Origin: Porphyrobacter sp. IPPAS B-1204 | GTDB taxonomy: Bacteria; Pseudomonadota; Alphaproteobacteria; Sphingomonadales; Sphingomonadaceae | Direction: 5' to 3' | DNA: 64,000 bases | Assembly: GCA_003724185.1 (NCBI GenBank) | Contig: RHGM01000001.1 | Span: 682,001-746,000, forward strand | Shown: positions 63,504-64,000 of the stretch, in pieces | Layout: every line of letters starts with the position of its first letter | How positions within the stretch are numbered: the first letter of the stretch is position 1 | Notes under the pieces: model-generated | Seen by the model: only the letters and a program-made list of their open reading frames with translations | What the model was told of the DNA's origin: nothing | Databases searched by the model: none | Made by a program: the position numbers and the translations under genes

Positions 63504-64000
63504 TTACTTCGCCGGGCAGTCGCCGATGCGTTCATGTTTGACGGTGAAGTTCATCGAGCCTTCGCCGACCCCTTCGAAGTTCATCTTGGTCGTGGCGGTG
63601 AATTCGGACGAGGTCGAAGTGGCGGTGCCGGTCATTGCCATGCGCGCACTGCCCTCGGCCGTCTGGCACACCATCACCGCGTCAAGCTTGCCACCATCAA
63701 GATTGAAGCTTTCATAGGTGCATTCGCCGTTCTGGCCCTGCTTGACCAGCTCCTCGAAACCCTTGTCGACTTCCTCGGCAGTCAGGCAATCCTCGCTGGT
63801 TGTGGTTGCCCCAGCGCCGTGGCCCTTCATTTCGGGCGGCAGACCGGGAATGTCGAGGTCCGTCATGGTGATGGTCGCCTTGTAGAGACCCGGTTGCGGC
63901 TTGATCCCTTCTGCCTCGGCCTTGTCGGCGACTTCCTTGGCGCTGATCTCGCCATTGCCGTCAGCATCGGCGTTCCCATCCGAGCAGCCTGCAAGCAGGA
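63504..64000 (-). CDS. lipoprotein with an EF-hand and a DUF3617 domain, partial (5' end outside window)
   Basis: Read on the minus strand from the window edge, the frame begins LLAGCSDGNADADGNGEISAKEV. This is a lipobox, then a canonical 12-residue EF-hand loop (D-A-D-G-N-G-E-I-S-A-K-E), then KPQPGLYKATITMTDLDIPGLPPEM and the cysteine-containing body of DUF3617 (EDCLTAEEVDKGFEEL, GECTYESFNLDGGKLD, MVCQTAEGSARMAMTGTAT, ending IGDCPAK). The upstream few codons are cut off. DUF3617 proteins are secreted, with unknown function; the EF-hand suggests calcium binding. Confidence 0.82.
   Translation of the reverse strand, partial: LLAGCSDGNADADGNGEISAKEVADKAEAEGIKPQPGLYKATITMTDLDIPGLPPEMKGHGAGATTTSEDCLTAEEVDKGFEELVKQGQNGECTYESFNLDGGKLDAVMVCQTAEGSARMAMTGTATSTSSEFTATTKMNFEGVGEGSMNFTVKHERIGDCPAK

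Overview
The window is a gene-dense, high-GC (roughly 65%) stretch of an alphaproteobacterial chromosome. It is most probably from a sphingomonad of the Erythrobacter/Porphyrobacter kind. This rests on family-level recognition: a circularly permuted two-piece tmRNA with tag ANDNEALAIAA, a SciP/DUF1153 protein (CtrA network), a short epsilon subunit of ATP synthase, a DUF2794 protein, LptD-SurA-PdxA-RsmA in a row, and a large sphingomonad-type TonB-dependent receptor. No database search was possible, so the genus is an inference. No CRISPR array, transposase, integrase, rRNA or tRNA was seen.

Layout. 1-4141: end of the F1 ATP synthase operon (atpA partial, atpG, atpD, an unknown secreted protein, atpC, terminator). 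4214-6423: secreted prolyl oligopeptidase. 6610-12338: SciP-like regulator, SOUL protein, HNH protein, lipoprotein and glmU, then gph, an SDR and a DUF4328 membrane protein. 12438-18891: membrane protein, DUF2794, serine acetyltransferase with a one-base frameshift, an Hda-like protein and a DUF2066-like protein, divergent from purM and a purN-YjbR fusion. 18891-23418: sulfotransferase, ndk, lipoprotein, holC, a 50-residue DUF2256 protein and pepA. 23540-29243: lptD, surA, pdxA and rsmA, linking outer-membrane biogenesis with PLP synthesis and ribosome maturation. 29822-35502: malate synthase G divergent from an M20 hydrolase-astA-astB arginine succinylation operon. 35849-37082: an unusual intergenic region with a candidate lasso-type RiPP precursor, AT-rich repeats, hairpins and split ssrA. 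37083-41755: mscL, lemA with three TPM-domain genes, a Nudix hydrolase and an SDR. 41843-43687: pspC with two tandem 37-residue microproteins, divergent from recF. 43705-49068: arylesterase divergent from an ABC transporter (ybbA/ybbP-like), then membrane proteins. 49190-58254: TonB receptor, typA, outer-membrane barrel protein, putP, extensin-like lipoprotein and a LuxR regulator with a degenerate receiver. 58404-62474: the Anbu proteasome-like cluster (anbu, transglutaminase, alpha-E, ATP-grasp). 62585-64000: alpha/beta hydrolase and an EF-hand/DUF3617 lipoprotein cut by the window end.

Most genes are housekeeping and tightly packed; 1-8 bp start/stop overlaps are common. The best candidates for something undescribed are: (i) the orphan RiPP-like precursor at 36094-36252 with its AT-rich repeats and 5' hairpin next to ssrA; (ii) the lower-GC secreted protein spliced exactly between atpD and atpC; (iii) the paired microproteins at 42091-42356; and (iv) the purN-YjbR fusion coupled to a sulfotransferase.
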